Source: Superficieibacter electus (GTDB lineage Bacteria; Pseudomonadota; Gammaproteobacteria; Enterobacterales; Enterobacteriaceae). Taken from it: DNA of 64,000 nt. The stretch is taken from positions 62,001 to 126,000 of the forward strand of contig NZ_PQGD01000001.1 in the NCBI RefSeq assembly GCF_002915575.1, written 5' to 3'. Shown piece by piece: positions 25,067-37,186 of this stretch (its first letter is position 1; every line of letters begins with the position of its first letter). A model generated the notes under the pieces. It did not search any database and was not told where the DNA came from. It was given only the letters and a program-made list of their open reading frames with translations. The position numbers and the translations under genes were made by a program.

Positions 25067-25804
25067 ATGCAAATTATTACAGGTAACGTTGTTTCGCCAG
25101 GGTATGCCTGCGGCCCCGTCTGGATTTGGCAGCCGGTGAAAAATGACATTTCCTTATCTCCGGTCGCTGATCCCTCGCAGGAACTAAACCGTCTGGAACG
25201 GGCCTGTGACACTGCCCTCGCGCAGCTTCAGGCGCTGGAAGACACCGTCAGAGCGGCAACCGGTGAAGACGCGGCCCAGTTGTTTTTCGCGCACCAGCTC
25301 ATGCTCCAGGATGACGATTTTCAGCAGGAAATCCGCGAGGCAATCCGTCAACAGCATTGCAATGCAGCCTGGGCTGTCGAACGGGCGGGCGAACAATTCG
25401 CCGCGCAAATGGCAGCCATGGAAGACGTCTATTTTCAGGCCAGAGCAGCGGATGTACTGGATGTGGCCGGACGGCTGGTGGCGATCCTTGGCGGTCATTC
25501 TCCGACAACGATCCCCGTACCAGCCGGCAAGGTCATTTTATTTGCCGACGCCCTGTCACCCAGTGAAACCGTACAGCTTGACAGGCAACGCGTTGCCGCG
25601 GTGGTCACCCGTCAGGGGTCGGCGCTGTCGCACAGTGCGATCCTCGCACGGGCTATGGGTATTGTCGCTATCATGGGTCTGCACTCGCCCGCGCTATCAG
25701 CCGAGTGGCAAAATCTTGAGGCGCTGGTTGATGGCGAAACGGGTCAGATTTATTTGTCGCCTGATAGCGAAACACAAAAACGTTATCACCCTAAGCTCAT
25801 ATAG
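25067..25804 (+). CDS. Enzyme I N-terminal domain protein (no PEP-binding half)
   Basis: A 245-residue protein equal to the N-terminal phosphohistidine and HPr-binding domain of PTS enzyme I. It has the phosphorylatable His189 in GSALSHSAILAR, at the same residue number as E. coli PtsI. It ends at a normal stop after GETGQIYLSP, where full enzyme I (about 575 residues) continues into the PEP-binding barrel. Only DhaM-type proteins commonly carry such a lone domain, fused behind IIA and HPr. It cannot take phosphate from PEP directly. GGGAGGAG precedes the ATG. Confidence 0.9.
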   Translation: MQIITGNVVSPGYACGPVWIWQPVKNDISLSPVADPSQELNRLERACDTALAQLQALEDTVRAATGEDAAQLFFAHQLMLQDDDFQQEIREAIRQQHCNAAWAVERAGEQFAAQMAAMEDVYFQARAADVLDVAGRLVAILGGHSPTTIPVPAGKVILFADALSPSETVQLDRQRVAAVVTRQGSALSHSAILARAMGIVAIMGLHSPALSAEWQNLEALVDGETGQIYLSPDSETQKRYHPKLI

Positions 25805-25970
25805 GTGAAATAAGCAGATATTTTATTGTGATGAAGATCTATTATTTTTTCTTATGCTTCATATCAGTAAATATTTTCACTTTAGCAGTGAAATAGTGTA
25901 TTTGAGATGTTATGTGTGAAACAGCAATAATAAAATTACCCTACAGACAAACATTAATACAAAGGTCCAC
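25805..25970. promoter_or_regulatory. AT-rich spacer within the PTS operon
   Basis: A 166-bp AT-rich gap separates the IIA-HPr-EIN genes from IIB. It contains a small dyad TTTCACT/AGTGAAA (25875-25881, 25887-25893). It may hold an internal promoter or regulator site. Confidence 0.4.
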
Positions 25971-26294
25971 ATGCAAATGAAAAAATTAAATATCTTGTTA
26001 ATCTGCGGCTCAGGCGCATCCAGCGGGTTTCTGGCGGCCAATATTCGTAAAGAGGCAGCCCGCCGGGAACTCGACTGCACCGTTGTTGCCCGTAGTGAGG
26101 CGGAAGTCGAAAGTTATCTTCAGGAAATAGATTGCCTGATGGTTGGCCCGCATCTGAAATATTTAATCCCCGAGCTTGAGGAGAAAGTCGCCACGATGAA
26201 TATCAAGGTCATTTTAATGGAAAAATCCTATTACTCGCTGTTGGATGGCGGCATGGCGCTGGATCATCTGCTGGCAGAATTAAATAAAGATTAA
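25971..26294 (+). CDS. PTS EIIB, lactose/cellobiose family
   Basis: A 107-residue EIIB. The phosphocysteine is Cys12 in the P-loop LLICGSGASSGFLA. The fold matches Chb/Lac-type IIB (VGPHLKYLIPELEE). It passes phosphate from IIA to the sugar bound by IIC. It starts 15 bp before the IIC gene. Confidence 0.92.
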   Translation: MQMKKLNILLICGSGASSGFLAANIRKEAARRELDCTVVARSEAEVESYLQEIDCLMVGPHLKYLIPELEEKVATMNIKVILMEKSYYSLLDGGMALDHLLAELNKD

Positions 26295-26309
26295 GCGGGG
26301 CTGGTCATC

Positions 26310-27530
26310 ATGCAGAAATTTATCGACTGGATGGAGGTGCATTTCGCACCGCCCATGAACAAGATCAACCGCAACGTGTGGGTTCTGACACTGAAAGACT
26401 CGATTATGCAGGTATTACCGATGATCCTGGTAGGTTCACTGGTCACCGTGCTGTCGATCCTGAAAAATTTTCTCCCCTGGTTCCCCAATCTTTCGACGTT
26501 ATCCAGCTATACCATGGGGCTAATCTCTATCTTTATTGCTTTTCTGATCCCGTTTAACTACATGGAAAAAAAGAAAATCAATAAAATGCGCCTGATTGCG
26601 GGGATGTCCGGAATCGCCCTGTTTATGATCATCGTTAAGCTCCAGGAAATCCCGGTTCTGCAATTCAAATATTTTGGTGCTGGCGGAATGTTCGTCGCCA
26701 TCATTGCCGGAATTTACGTTGCCTTTGTGATGGGTATTGCCGGGAAGTATTCCTTCTTTAAACAGGACAGCGCGATCCCGGATTTTGTACGGGTATGGTT
26801 TGACGCCATTATTCCTATTCTGGTGGTGACGGCCACCGGCTGGCTGGCAGTCTATATCCTGAAGCTTGACCTCTATCAGATCCTGATTAACATTTTCATG
26901 CCGATCACCGCCTTCGCACAAACGCTACCGGGCTTCTTATTAATAACGTTCCTCGGCGTTTTCCTCTACTCCATGGGGATCAGCGGATGGGTATTATTCC
27001 CGATTACCAAGCCGATTTTTCTCGCCGGGATCACCGCAAATATGGCGGCGGTTGCCGCAGGTGGCGTGGCGAAAAATATCGTCACGGCGGAAGTGCTGTA
27101 TTCCGGATGGGTGGCAATTGGCGGGATTGGTGCCACACTGCCGCTGGTTATTATGCTGGTGCGCTCTAAATCCCGTCGGCTGAAAGCGCTGGGTTCTGCC
27201 TCCCTGATACCCGGTATTTTTAATATCAATGAGCCAGTGATTTTCGGTGCGGTGGCATGGAACCCCATATTAATGGTGCCGCTGTGGCTGCAGGGCATTA
27301 TTTTACCGTTAATCACATATGTGGTGCTGAGCATGGGAGCCGTTAATATTCCCGCCGCGGTCTTTGACATGTGGTACTGCCCGTTCCCGATTTCGACGTG
27401 GATCGTCTCACAGGATCTGAATGGCCTGATCCTGCTGGCCGTGGTCGCCACCGTCAGCACCCTGATTTGGTATCCCTTCTTCAAAATGTATGAAAAACAG
27501 CAGGTTGCCGCAGAAGCCGCCTCTGTCTGA
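26310..27530 (+). CDS. PTS EIIC, lactose/cellobiose family
   Basis: A 406-residue membrane permease with about ten hydrophobic segments and the IIC-Chb motif INEPVIFGAVAWNPILMVP (the NEP sugar-binding signature). It imports and phosphorylates a beta-glucoside-type disaccharide or glycoside across the inner membrane. Length is slightly short of ChbC (452). The N-terminus MQKFIDWMEVHFAPPMNK is typical. Confidence 0.92.
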   Translation: MQKFIDWMEVHFAPPMNKINRNVWVLTLKDSIMQVLPMILVGSLVTVLSILKNFLPWFPNLSTLSSYTMGLISIFIAFLIPFNYMEKKKINKMRLIAGMSGIALFMIIVKLQEIPVLQFKYFGAGGMFVAIIAGIYVAFVMGIAGKYSFFKQDSAIPDFVRVWFDAIIPILVVTATGWLAVYILKLDLYQILINIFMPITAFAQTLPGFLLITFLGVFLYSMGISGWVLFPITKPIFLAGITANMAAVAAGGVAKNIVTAEVLYSGWVAIGGIGATLPLVIMLVRSKSRRLKALGSASLIPGIFNINEPVIFGAVAWNPILMVPLWLQGIILPLITYVVLSMGAVNIPAAVFDMWYCPFPISTWIVSQDLNGLILLAVVATVSTLIWYPFFKMYEKQQVAAEAASV

Positions 27531-27565
27531 ATTCTGTCCCTCAACTGTGGCCTGCGGGCCACTGA

Positions 27566-29918
<2,353 letters not shown>

Positions 29919-29919
<1 letters not shown>

Positions 29920-31847
29920 TGCAAAGTAAGCATCTGAAATTGCTGCGGCTATTTCTCGACAGCACTGACGCGCTTACCGCGCAGGTTCTGGCGACCAATA
30001 TGGCCGTCAGCGATCGCAGCGTGAAGAACTATATCGCCGAGATTAATAATCGAGAGCCCGGGCTTATTCTCTCTTCCCATCGCGGCTATGTCGTGGATAA
30101 AGCACGCGCCATGCGCGTGCTCACAAGCCACGTGCATAAAATGCCTCAGACACCAGAAGAGCGGGTTAACTATCTGCTGACACAGCTGCTTAACAGTCGC
30201 CAGCCAGCAAACCAGTTACCCGATCTTTATGGCCTGAGCGACATCCTGTGTGTCAGCTATGAAACGGTAAAAAAAGATTTATTGCTGGTCAGAAAAAAAC
30301 TGAAGGATTTTAATCTCTACCTGACGGTAACCAACGATTGTCTGCATATTGAAGGGCTGGAGCGCGATAAACGACGCATGTTTTCCAGCCTGCTGTATGC
30401 GGAATTCAGCGCCAATATTCTCAGCCTGGCAGAAATTGGACGGATTTTCCCGCAGTACGACATCGATCATCTGGTGTCGATTCTCGTGGAATCCTGCAAA
30501 GCCTGGCATTATTTTATTAACGAATATGCCTTGTTAAGCCTGGTGCTGGATGTGGTGATCAGCATTGACCGTATTCGTAATGACCACACTTATCACCCAG
30601 GCGCAGCTACCTCCTCTTGCGGCGAAAGAAAATATGACGAGCATGAAACGACGCTGGCGCGCAAAGTCATTTATGATATCGAGCAACATTTTGCGGTGGT
30701 TTATAACGAGCTTGAAGCCGAAGCATTAACTGTTGTTCTGCTGAGCAGTTTGATCAGAATCGACATGGATGAAATCCACGCCGGCAATATCGAGGCGCTG
30801 GCGGGTAAAAAGTGTATGGAGCTGGTCGCCATTCTGCGCAAAGAGATGCAGCGCTATGATTTTATTGACGGCGACAGCACACAGTTTCTCATTCGCTTCA
30901 CCATCCATATCAAAAACTTACTTGTGCGCCTGCAACATGGCCATGTTACGCGAAATCCGCTGACCGAACATATCAAAACGTCCTGCCCGTTGATTTTTGA
31001 ATGTGCAGTAGCCATTTCCGAGAAAATCCGCCAGGCGACCGGCTTTACGGTTGATGAGCATGAAATCGCTTATATTGCCCTGCATATCGGCAGCATTCTC
31101 GGCAACCAGATTGCTGAGCAGAATAAAGTGAGCTGCGTGCTGCTGGTGCCGCATTACCACAATCATACCAACCGGCTGATTTCACAAATCGACAGTTTGT
31201 TTGGTCAGCAACTGATCATTCGTGCCATTGTTACCTCTTACGAAGAGTTCGCCAATCTGCCCGCGCCCGATTTCCTTATTTCTACCCTGCGCATCCCGCA
31301 AACGATGATGGAATGGGTTTATATCAATCCGTTTCTCACCGACCGCGATATTTCCGCGCTGCAATATAAGATGGAGCGGATCAGACAAAAAAAGAAACGC
31401 GCCAGACTGCTGGAGAATTTGCAGCTTATCTCTAATGAAAACCTGTTCTTCTATAACCCGTCGCTGGTCGATGAGAATGACGCCATCCCCTTTATGGCGG
31501 ACGCGCTGCACCGCCACGGTTATGTTGATGCTGCGTTTGTCGAGGATGTTTTTGAGCGTGAGCACAGCTATTCCACTACGTTTGGCAATATCGCTGTGCC
31601 CCATTCGATGAAAATGAACGCCACCAAAACCGGGCTGTGCGTGGTGATTAGCGAAAAACCGTTTCCGTGGGGCAATAATATGGTCAACGTGGTGCTGCTG
31701 TTTTCCATTAATCAGGCAGAACGGGCTCTGTTCTACGACATCTTTGATAATCTGATCGTGCTGCTGCTGGAGCCACCGAATCTGAAAAAAGCCAGCGAGT
31801 GCCGGACCTGGGAAGCGTTTGTTTCAACAATGATTGACTGTTTTTGA
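29919..31847 (+). CDS. PRD-domain activator with EIIB/EIIA-like domains (LicR/MtlR type)
   Basis: A 642-residue regulator. Two N-terminal helix-turn-helix units span about 1-150 (VLATNMAVSDRSVKNYIAEIN; LSDILCVSYETVKKDLLLVRKKL), and two PRD domains about 170-390 (KVIYDIEQHF; HEIAYIALHIGS). An EIIB-like region (VSCVLLVPHYHNH) is about 405-490. A mannitol/fructose-type EIIA domain follows, with phospho-His562 in GNIAVPHS. This is the LicR/MtlR layout of DNA-binding activators, not the RNA-binding BglG form. PTS phosphorylation of PRDs and EIIA would tie operon expression to sugar flux. Confidence 0.9.
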
Positions 31848-31871
31848 GTCAGAGCAGGCGCAAATGACAAT

Positions 31872-31896
31872 GGCGGTAAGCGCAATGCTCACCGCC
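31872..31896. terminator. Hairpin between the PTS regulator and yeeX
   Basis: GGCGGTAAGC and GCTCACCGCC form a 10-bp stem with one mismatch and a GCAAT loop, between convergent genes. It lacks a T-run. Confidence 0.4.
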
Positions 31897-31904
31897 CGCC
31901 CCGC

Positions 31905-32246
31905 TTACTCAGCTTTAGGCTCAGCCTCGTGCACTTTCAGCTCGCCCATCACCTTAAGCTTTTTAGAAATCTCACGGCGCTCTTTGGAGATTTCCGCATT
32001 TTTGATGATGTAGTCATCAACGCGATCTTCATAGTCGCTTTTCATATTGGCGATGATGCCCTGAATCGCCTCTACGCTCATCCCCGGCTTGATATAGTCG
32101 CTGAGGTTATCAAGCAGCAGGACGCGCTTCTGGTTATCACGGATCTTTTTCTCAACGTCCTGGATTTCACGCTGCAGTTTGTTTTTACGACGGAACAGGC
32201 GAACAAACTCCAGAACATCCTGAAATGAAGGTTTGGTGGTTTCCAT
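31905..32246 (-). CDS. yeeX: YeeX, UPF0265/DUF496 protein
   Basis: A 113-residue coiled-coil protein almost identical to E. coli YeeX for the first 70 residues ([20 protein letters not shown]). It diverges only in the last 10-15, which carry a slightly longer acidic tail ([10 protein letters not shown]). Function is not established; it is conserved in enterobacteria. Marks the return to the chromosomal backbone. Confidence 0.95.
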   Translation of the reverse strand: METTKPSFQDVLEFVRLFRRKNKLQREIQDVEKKIRDNQKRVLLLDNLSDYIKPGMSVEAIQGIIANMKSDYEDRVDDYIIKNAEISKERREISKKLKVMGELKVHEAEPKAE

Positions 32247-32409
32247 TGCTATACCTCTGATAATTGAGATTCGGATTCGTTAACGCGACAGCCATAGGGT
32301 AAACAGTACTGAGAGCTATCGCTGAAGACAATCATTTTTAGTCTGCTCATCATAACGCTAAATGCTGCTGAATCGAAACACCTGGCACAAAACCGCCGCC
32401 GTTTGCAGC

Positions 32410-33468
32410 TTATTTGCGCAGCGCCCGGCAGATCAAATGCGACAGCAGCTCAAGCTGGCGGGCCAGCTCCATACTCAGCCATACATAGCCGTGCATCGGT
32501 GTCTCAGCCAGATCGTCACCCTCGTATTCTTTAATGAGCTGACGCAGCTCGGCGACGATTTCATTAAGCTTTTCACTGTTTGCCAGAATGGGCTGTGGAT
32601 TTCCTTCATACAACGCATGCGCGATGGTCAGCAGCGTTTGCTGCGTCATCTGCTGGGTTTCACGCAGCGTATGCGCGTTGAGCATGATGAAGTGGCTGGC
32701 CCGCGACGCCCAGAAGGCATTGATTTGCAGTTCCAGAATACACACCAGATTGCGGTTAATGGTCTGAATGGCTTCGAAAATCGACTTCTGGATATGAGTT
32801 TCTTTGCTGGCCGGGGTGATTAATCCACGCATTTTCACCACGTCGTTAAGCACCTTCTGCTGATGCTTTTCAATACGCGGACGCTCCACCAGGTTGGGCG
32901 AGAATCCTGCCTGATACAGACGGTTAAACGTAGTGACATAGTTCGCCATTTGAATGCGCCAGTGCAAAAACGCCCGCTGCGGCCAGATGCCAGTGAACAG
33001 CATCGCCAGCAGGGAACCGAAGATCACGTCACCGCTTCGCCACAGCGCGGTATGCATATCGCCCGCAGGCGACCCTACGACTACCGCGAGGGTAATGCCG
33101 ATAAGCAGCGCCTGATAAGGCCGTTTGCCGAGGGTCAGCCAGGCGCACAAAAACATCGCCGCCGCGCACCAGACCAGCATCACAGGCAGCGAGTAACGCT
33201 CAAGCTGGAGCGCCACCAGCCCCAGTGCCGAACCGAGGATAGTGCCGCCAATACGCTCGAAGGCACGCGGCACCACGTTTCCCCAGAACGAAATCGGCCC
33301 CATGATCACCACCAGGGTAATCAGCGGCCACGTTCCTTCCGGGATATCAAACAGTCTGACCAGCAAAAAAGTCAGAATAAACGCCAGCGCGACACGCACC
33401 CCGTGCACTATCCGGTAGTGACGGTACAGACGGATCTCAAATGGACTTAAGGACTTATCAGCGCGCAA
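32410..33468 (-). CDS. yeeA: YeeA, FUSC-family inner-membrane protein
   Basis: A 352-residue protein, the same length as E. coli YeeA. Six hydrophobic segments lie in residues about 25-170 and a cytoplasmic helical domain follows. This is the FUSC/aromatic acid exporter fold (AaeB relatives). Substrate not known. Neighbours yeeX and sbmC are as in E. coli. Confidence 0.93.
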   Translation of the reverse strand: MRADKSLSPFEIRLYRHYRIVHGVRVALAFILTFLLVRLFDIPEGTWPLITLVVIMGPISFWGNVVPRAFERIGGTILGSALGLVALQLERYSLPVMLVWCAAAMFLCAWLTLGKRPYQALLIGITLAVVVGSPAGDMHTALWRSGDVIFGSLLAMLFTGIWPQRAFLHWRIQMANYVTTFNRLYQAGFSPNLVERPRIEKHQQKVLNDVVKMRGLITPASKETHIQKSIFEAIQTINRNLVCILELQINAFWASRASHFIMLNAHTLRETQQMTQQTLLTIAHALYEGNPQPILANSEKLNEIVAELRQLIKEYEGDDLAETPMHGYVWLSMELARQLELLSHLICRALRK

Positions 33469-33570
33469 ACCCGCTCTCCGGCAACACGTTCAAAAACGTG
33501 ATTGTAGCGTTTTTTGCTGGCCGTCCGCATCCTATGCGTGCGAATTCACCTGCGATTACTGCGGACACTT

Positions 33571-34038
33571 TCAGGCACTGGCGAGCGGAATATACATATC
33601 AATATCCCAGTAGCCGTCCGCTTTGCCGTCGTTATGATAAATTTCAATGCAGGGGCGCGGCGCAATCTGGCGGCTACCGTCCTGGAGTAAACGGTCAAAA
33701 AATTCCCGCCACGGGGTTTCAAAATCGTCATTTTCGACCCGCACACTGGCGATGGCATACTCCCCGCTTTCAATTTCAGTCAGGATGATACCGGCGCTGT
33801 TATCAGGCACGGTGAAATCATCATCCACCCGCACAACCGTTGCACAGCGTAATTTCTCAGCCGGGGTGTTGTCCGGGTTGTCATAGTAAACGGCCAGCCA
33901 CTCCAGCGGCTGAACGTGGAGGCTATCGACCCACAGCGTTAGCTGTTCAAAGCCCTGTTTCACGGTTTTGTCCCACGGGCCAACGAGGTGAAAACCAGCC
34001 ACTTTACGCGTATCAACCTGTTCAATGTGATAATCCAT
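33571..34038 (-). CDS. sbmC: SbmC, DNA gyrase inhibitor
   Basis: A 155-residue GyrI/SbmC-like protein ([22 protein letters not shown] ... [10 protein letters not shown]). In E. coli it inhibits gyrase supercoiling and protects against microcin B17 and quinolones, and it is SOS-induced. Length and context agree with E. coli. Confidence 0.94.
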   Translation of the reverse strand: MDYHIEQVDTRKVAGFHLVGPWDKTVKQGFEQLTLWVDSLHVQPLEWLAVYYDNPDNTPAEKLRCATVVRVDDDFTVPDNSAGIILTEIESGEYAIASVRVENDDFETPWREFFDRLLQDGSRQIAPRPCIEIYHNDGKADGYWDIDMYIPLASA

Positions 34039-34106
34039 GCTCTCTCCCGATGAATGACCAGAATGAAATTTATAGGATCAGTATGTCTGCTGAAGTGAGG
34101 AGATGC

Positions 34107-34131
34107 AAAAAGCGCCCCCGACGGGAGCGCC
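34107..34131 (-). terminator. Terminator of dacD
   Basis: On the minus strand GCGCTCCCGTCGGGGGCGC forms a stem followed by TTTTT, just downstream of the dacD stop. Confidence 0.65.
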
Positions 34132-34136
34132 TGCGA

Positions 34137-35309
34137 TCAGGATTTATGGTGCAGATAATCACTCATACGGGAGAATAAGCCGCCTTTACCGACGCTTTCC
34201 AGGGTCGTCAGCGGTATATGCGCCACCACCTTGTCGCGATCATAAAGCTGAATTTCACCAATTTGTTGATGTGCGGCAATCGGCGCATCCAGCTCTTTGC
34301 CATTCAACACATAGCGCGCTTTAATATGCGGAATTTCGGTTTTCGGTAGCGCCATCCAGAAATCGCGATCCGGTCCCACGGCAACATGTTCTTTATCGCC
34401 GTACCAAATGCGCTCATTACCAATAGATTTACCGTCCGTCAGGATCTGCACGGTGGCAAAATTCTGCTGGCCCCAGACCAGCAGTTTACGCGCCTCATCT
34501 TCACGCCCTTTTGAACTGGCCGCGCCCATAATGACCGCTATCAGCCGCTGATTCCCCTCTACCGCAGAGGCGATGAGGTTAAACCCGGCTCCCGAGGTAT
34601 GCCCGGTTTTCAGACCGTCGATTTTCAGCGTTTTATCCCATAGCAGACCGTTACGGTTTTGCTGAGTAATGCCGTTCCACGTCAGGCTTTTCTCACTGTA
34701 CATGTGATAGAACTCCGGCTCGCCATGAATAATGGCGCGCGACAGCACCGCCAGGTCGTAAGCCGAACTGTGCTGACCTGGCGCATCCAGGCCGTGCACG
34801 GTTTCAAAATGGGTATCGCGCAGATTGAGCTTCTGCACATAGCTGTTCATCATTGCGACAAACTGCGGCTGCCCGCCGGCGACATAATCTGCCAGCGCCA
34901 CGCAGGCATCGTTACCGGAATCGACAATCAATCCCCGACTCAGGTCGTGAACCGTCAGGCGATCGCCTGGCTTGAGAAACATCAGCGACGAACCGTCAAA
35001 TACCGGGTTGCCCTTTGCCCATGCATCTTTACCGACTGTTACCACATCATCTGCGCTGATACGATGGCTATCAATGGCGCGGTCAATGACATAACCGGTC
35101 ATCAGTTTGGTCAGGCTGGCGGGGTTGCGCTGCTGATGTTCGTTCCCGGCGGTCAGTACCTGACCGGTGGTGTAATCCATAAGTACCCACGCGCCCGCCT
35201 GAACGGCAGGAGGCTGGGGCGAGACGGCAAACGTATCGGCAGCCAGCGCGGAAGAAATACCCGAAGCGAGTAAAGAAACAGCAATAAACAAACGGCGTTT
35301 CAACAGCAT
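34137..35309 (-). CDS. dacD: DacD, D-alanyl-D-alanine carboxypeptidase (PBP6b)
   Basis: A 390-residue low-molecular-weight penicillin-binding protein. It has a cleavable signal peptide (residues 1-23, ending ALA) and the active-site motifs SLTK (about 65-68), SGN (about 131-133) and KTG. A C-terminal amphipathic anchor (FSRMSDYLHHK) tethers it to the inner membrane. It trims pentapeptide side chains of peptidoglycan in the periplasm. Divergent from sbcB. Confidence 0.95.
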   Translation of the reverse strand: MLLKRRLFIAVSLLASGISSALAADTFAVSPQPPAVQAGAWVLMDYTTGQVLTAGNEHQQRNPASLTKLMTGYVIDRAIDSHRISADDVVTVGKDAWAKGNPVFDGSSLMFLKPGDRLTVHDLSRGLIVDSGNDACVALADYVAGGQPQFVAMMNSYVQKLNLRDTHFETVHGLDAPGQHSSAYDLAVLSRAIIHGEPEFYHMYSEKSLTWNGITQQNRNGLLWDKTLKIDGLKTGHTSGAGFNLIASAVEGNQRLIAVIMGAASSKGREDEARKLLVWGQQNFATVQILTDGKSIGNERIWYGDKEHVAVGPDRDFWMALPKTEIPHIKARYVLNGKELDAPIAAHQQIGEIQLYDRDKVVAHIPLTTLESVGKGGLFSRMSDYLHHKS

Positions 35310-35492
35310 ATCCTCATTTTATCATTCGGCGTTCTTTTTACGGGAGATTGGCAAAGCGTGCCCGGCTAAAGTGCAAGAAAATATGACATTCGCTATGGAC
35401 AGAAACCTGGCGCAGGCGGTTACGATGACCGGCTAAATGGTTTACCATACCTGCGTACCTCTCTCGCAGCCCATCACGGATTAACCAAACTC

Positions 35493-36917
35493 ATGCAAGA
35501 TACGCCGCATCAGCCAGGATTTTTGTTCCACGATTACGAGACCTTCGGCACCAGCCCGGCGCTGGACCGACCGGCGCAGTTCGCCGCCCTGCGTACCGAT
35601 GCTGATTTTACAGTGACTGGCGAACCTGAGGTGTTTTACTGCAAGCCTGCCGATGATTACCTCCCACAGCCGGAAGCCGTGATGATCACCGGCATCACAC
35701 CGCAGGAGGCACTGGCAAAAGGCGATAACGAAGCCACGTTTGCGCGGCGTATTCACGAGCTATTTACCGTGCCGAAGACCTGCGTAGTGGGCTATAACAA
35801 TGTGCGCTTTGATGACGAGGTCACGCGCAACATTTTCTATCGCAACTTTTATGACCCCTACGCCTGGAGCTGGCAGCACGATAATTCGCGCTGGGACCTG
35901 CTGGATGCGATGCGCGCCTGCTACGCCCTGCGTCCGGAGGGGATTACCTGGCCGGAGAATGACGATGGTCTGCCGAGCTTTCGTCTTGAGCATCTGACCC
36001 GCGCCAACGGCATTGAGCACAGTAATGCCCATGATGCGATGGCCGATGTCCACGCCACCATTGCAATGGCGAAGCTGCTGAAAACCCGACAGCCGCGCCT
36101 GTTTGATTACCTGTATACGTATCGCGGTAAAAATAAGCTGATGACACTTATCGACGTGCCGCAAATGAAACCACTGGTACATGTCTCCGGGATGTTTGGC
36201 GCATGGCGCGGCAATACCAGTTGGGTCGCGCCGCTGGCGTGGCACCCGGAAAACCGTAACGCGGTGATTATGGTGGATCTGGCGGAAGATGTGTCGGTGC
36301 TGCTGGATCTGGATGCCGATGCCCTGCGCGAACGGCTTTATACCGCCAAAGCCGATCTGGGCGATGCCTTGCCAGTGCCAGTGAAGCTGGTACACCTTAA
36401 TAAATGTCCGGTGCTGGCCCAGGCCAATACGCTGCGGGCAGAAGATGCCGACCGGCTGGGGATCAATCGTCAGCGCTGTCTGGATAACCTGAAAATCCTG
36501 CGTGAGAACCCGCAGGTGCGCGAGAAAGTGGTGGCGATTTTTGCTGACGCCGAACCGTTTGTACCCTCGGATAATGTAGATACCCAGCTTTATAACGGCT
36601 TTTTCAGCGATGCCGATCGCGCGGCGATGAAAATCGTGCTGGAAACCGACCCGCGCAACCTGCCTGCGCTGGATATTACCTTTGCCGATAAGCGTATTGA
36701 ACGGCTGCTGTTCAACTATCGGGCGCGCAATTTCCCCGGTACGCTGGATGAGGCAGAGCAACAGCGCTGGCTGCAGCATCGTCGAAATGTCTTTACGCCT
36801 GAGTTTCTACAGACCTACGCGCAGGAGCTGGAAGCATTGTGGGGGCAGTACGAAGGAAACAGTGAGAAGCAGGCGCTGCTGAAAGCCCTCTATCAGTATG
36901 CGCAGGAGACGGTGTAA
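35493..36917 (+). CDS. sbcB: SbcB, exonuclease I
   Basis: A 474-residue DEDDh-type 3'-5' single-strand DNA exonuclease. The first acidic pair is in FHDYETFGTSP (Asp/Glu at about 14-16), and the HD pair lies in EHSNAHDAMADVHATIA. An SH3-like and a helical domain follow. Roles are in recombination and mismatch repair. Length matches E. coli (475). Confidence 0.96.
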   Translation: MQDTPHQPGFLFHDYETFGTSPALDRPAQFAALRTDADFTVTGEPEVFYCKPADDYLPQPEAVMITGITPQEALAKGDNEATFARRIHELFTVPKTCVVGYNNVRFDDEVTRNIFYRNFYDPYAWSWQHDNSRWDLLDAMRACYALRPEGITWPENDDGLPSFRLEHLTRANGIEHSNAHDAMADVHATIAMAKLLKTRQPRLFDYLYTYRGKNKLMTLIDVPQMKPLVHVSGMFGAWRGNTSWVAPLAWHPENRNAVIMVDLAEDVSVLLDLDADALRERLYTAKADLGDALPVPVKLVHLNKCPVLAQANTLRAEDADRLGINRQRCLDNLKILRENPQVREKVVAIFADAEPFVPSDNVDTQLYNGFFSDADRAAMKIVLETDPRNLPALDITFADKRIERLLFNYRARNFPGTLDEAEQQRWLQHRRNVFTPEFLQTYAQELEALWGQYEGNSEKQALLKALYQYAQETV

Positions 36918-36940
36918 GCCGCCTCCTGCCTCACTCAACC

Positions 36941-37168
36941 TCAGGCTTTTTTGACGGTAATGGACCACGCCGCATCGCCGACCTGCTGATAGTCGGTGAT
37001 GCTGTGCCCTTCTTCTGCGGCCCACTGCGGGATTGCCTCTGTCGCCTGCGTGCAGTCGAAGTCGATCACCAGTTCATCACCGCTGTGCATTTCTGCCAGT
37101 GCGGCTTTCGCTTCAATCAGCGGGAACGGGCAAACCTGAGTGACAACGTCCAGTTTTTTAATAGCCAT
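36941..37168 (-). CDS. tsuB: TsuB (YeeD), TusA-like sulfur-transfer protein
   Basis: A 75-residue TusA-family protein, MAIKKLDVVTQVCPFPLIEAK, with the conserved Cys13 of the CPxP motif. The start at 37168 gives the E. coli YeeD length. It works with TsuA in thiosulfate uptake and is encoded just downstream of it. Confidence 0.94.
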   Translation of the reverse strand: MAIKKLDVVTQVCPFPLIEAKAALAEMHSGDELVIDFDCTQATEAIPQWAAEEGHSITDYQQVGDAAWSITVKKA

Positions 37169-37186
37169 AAATACACCAGTCAATCA

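Noticed and set aside
35760-36779. 339-codon open frame antisense to sbcB
   Set aside because: Shadow of a highly conserved coding gene in a GC-rich region; no family features and no ribosome site.
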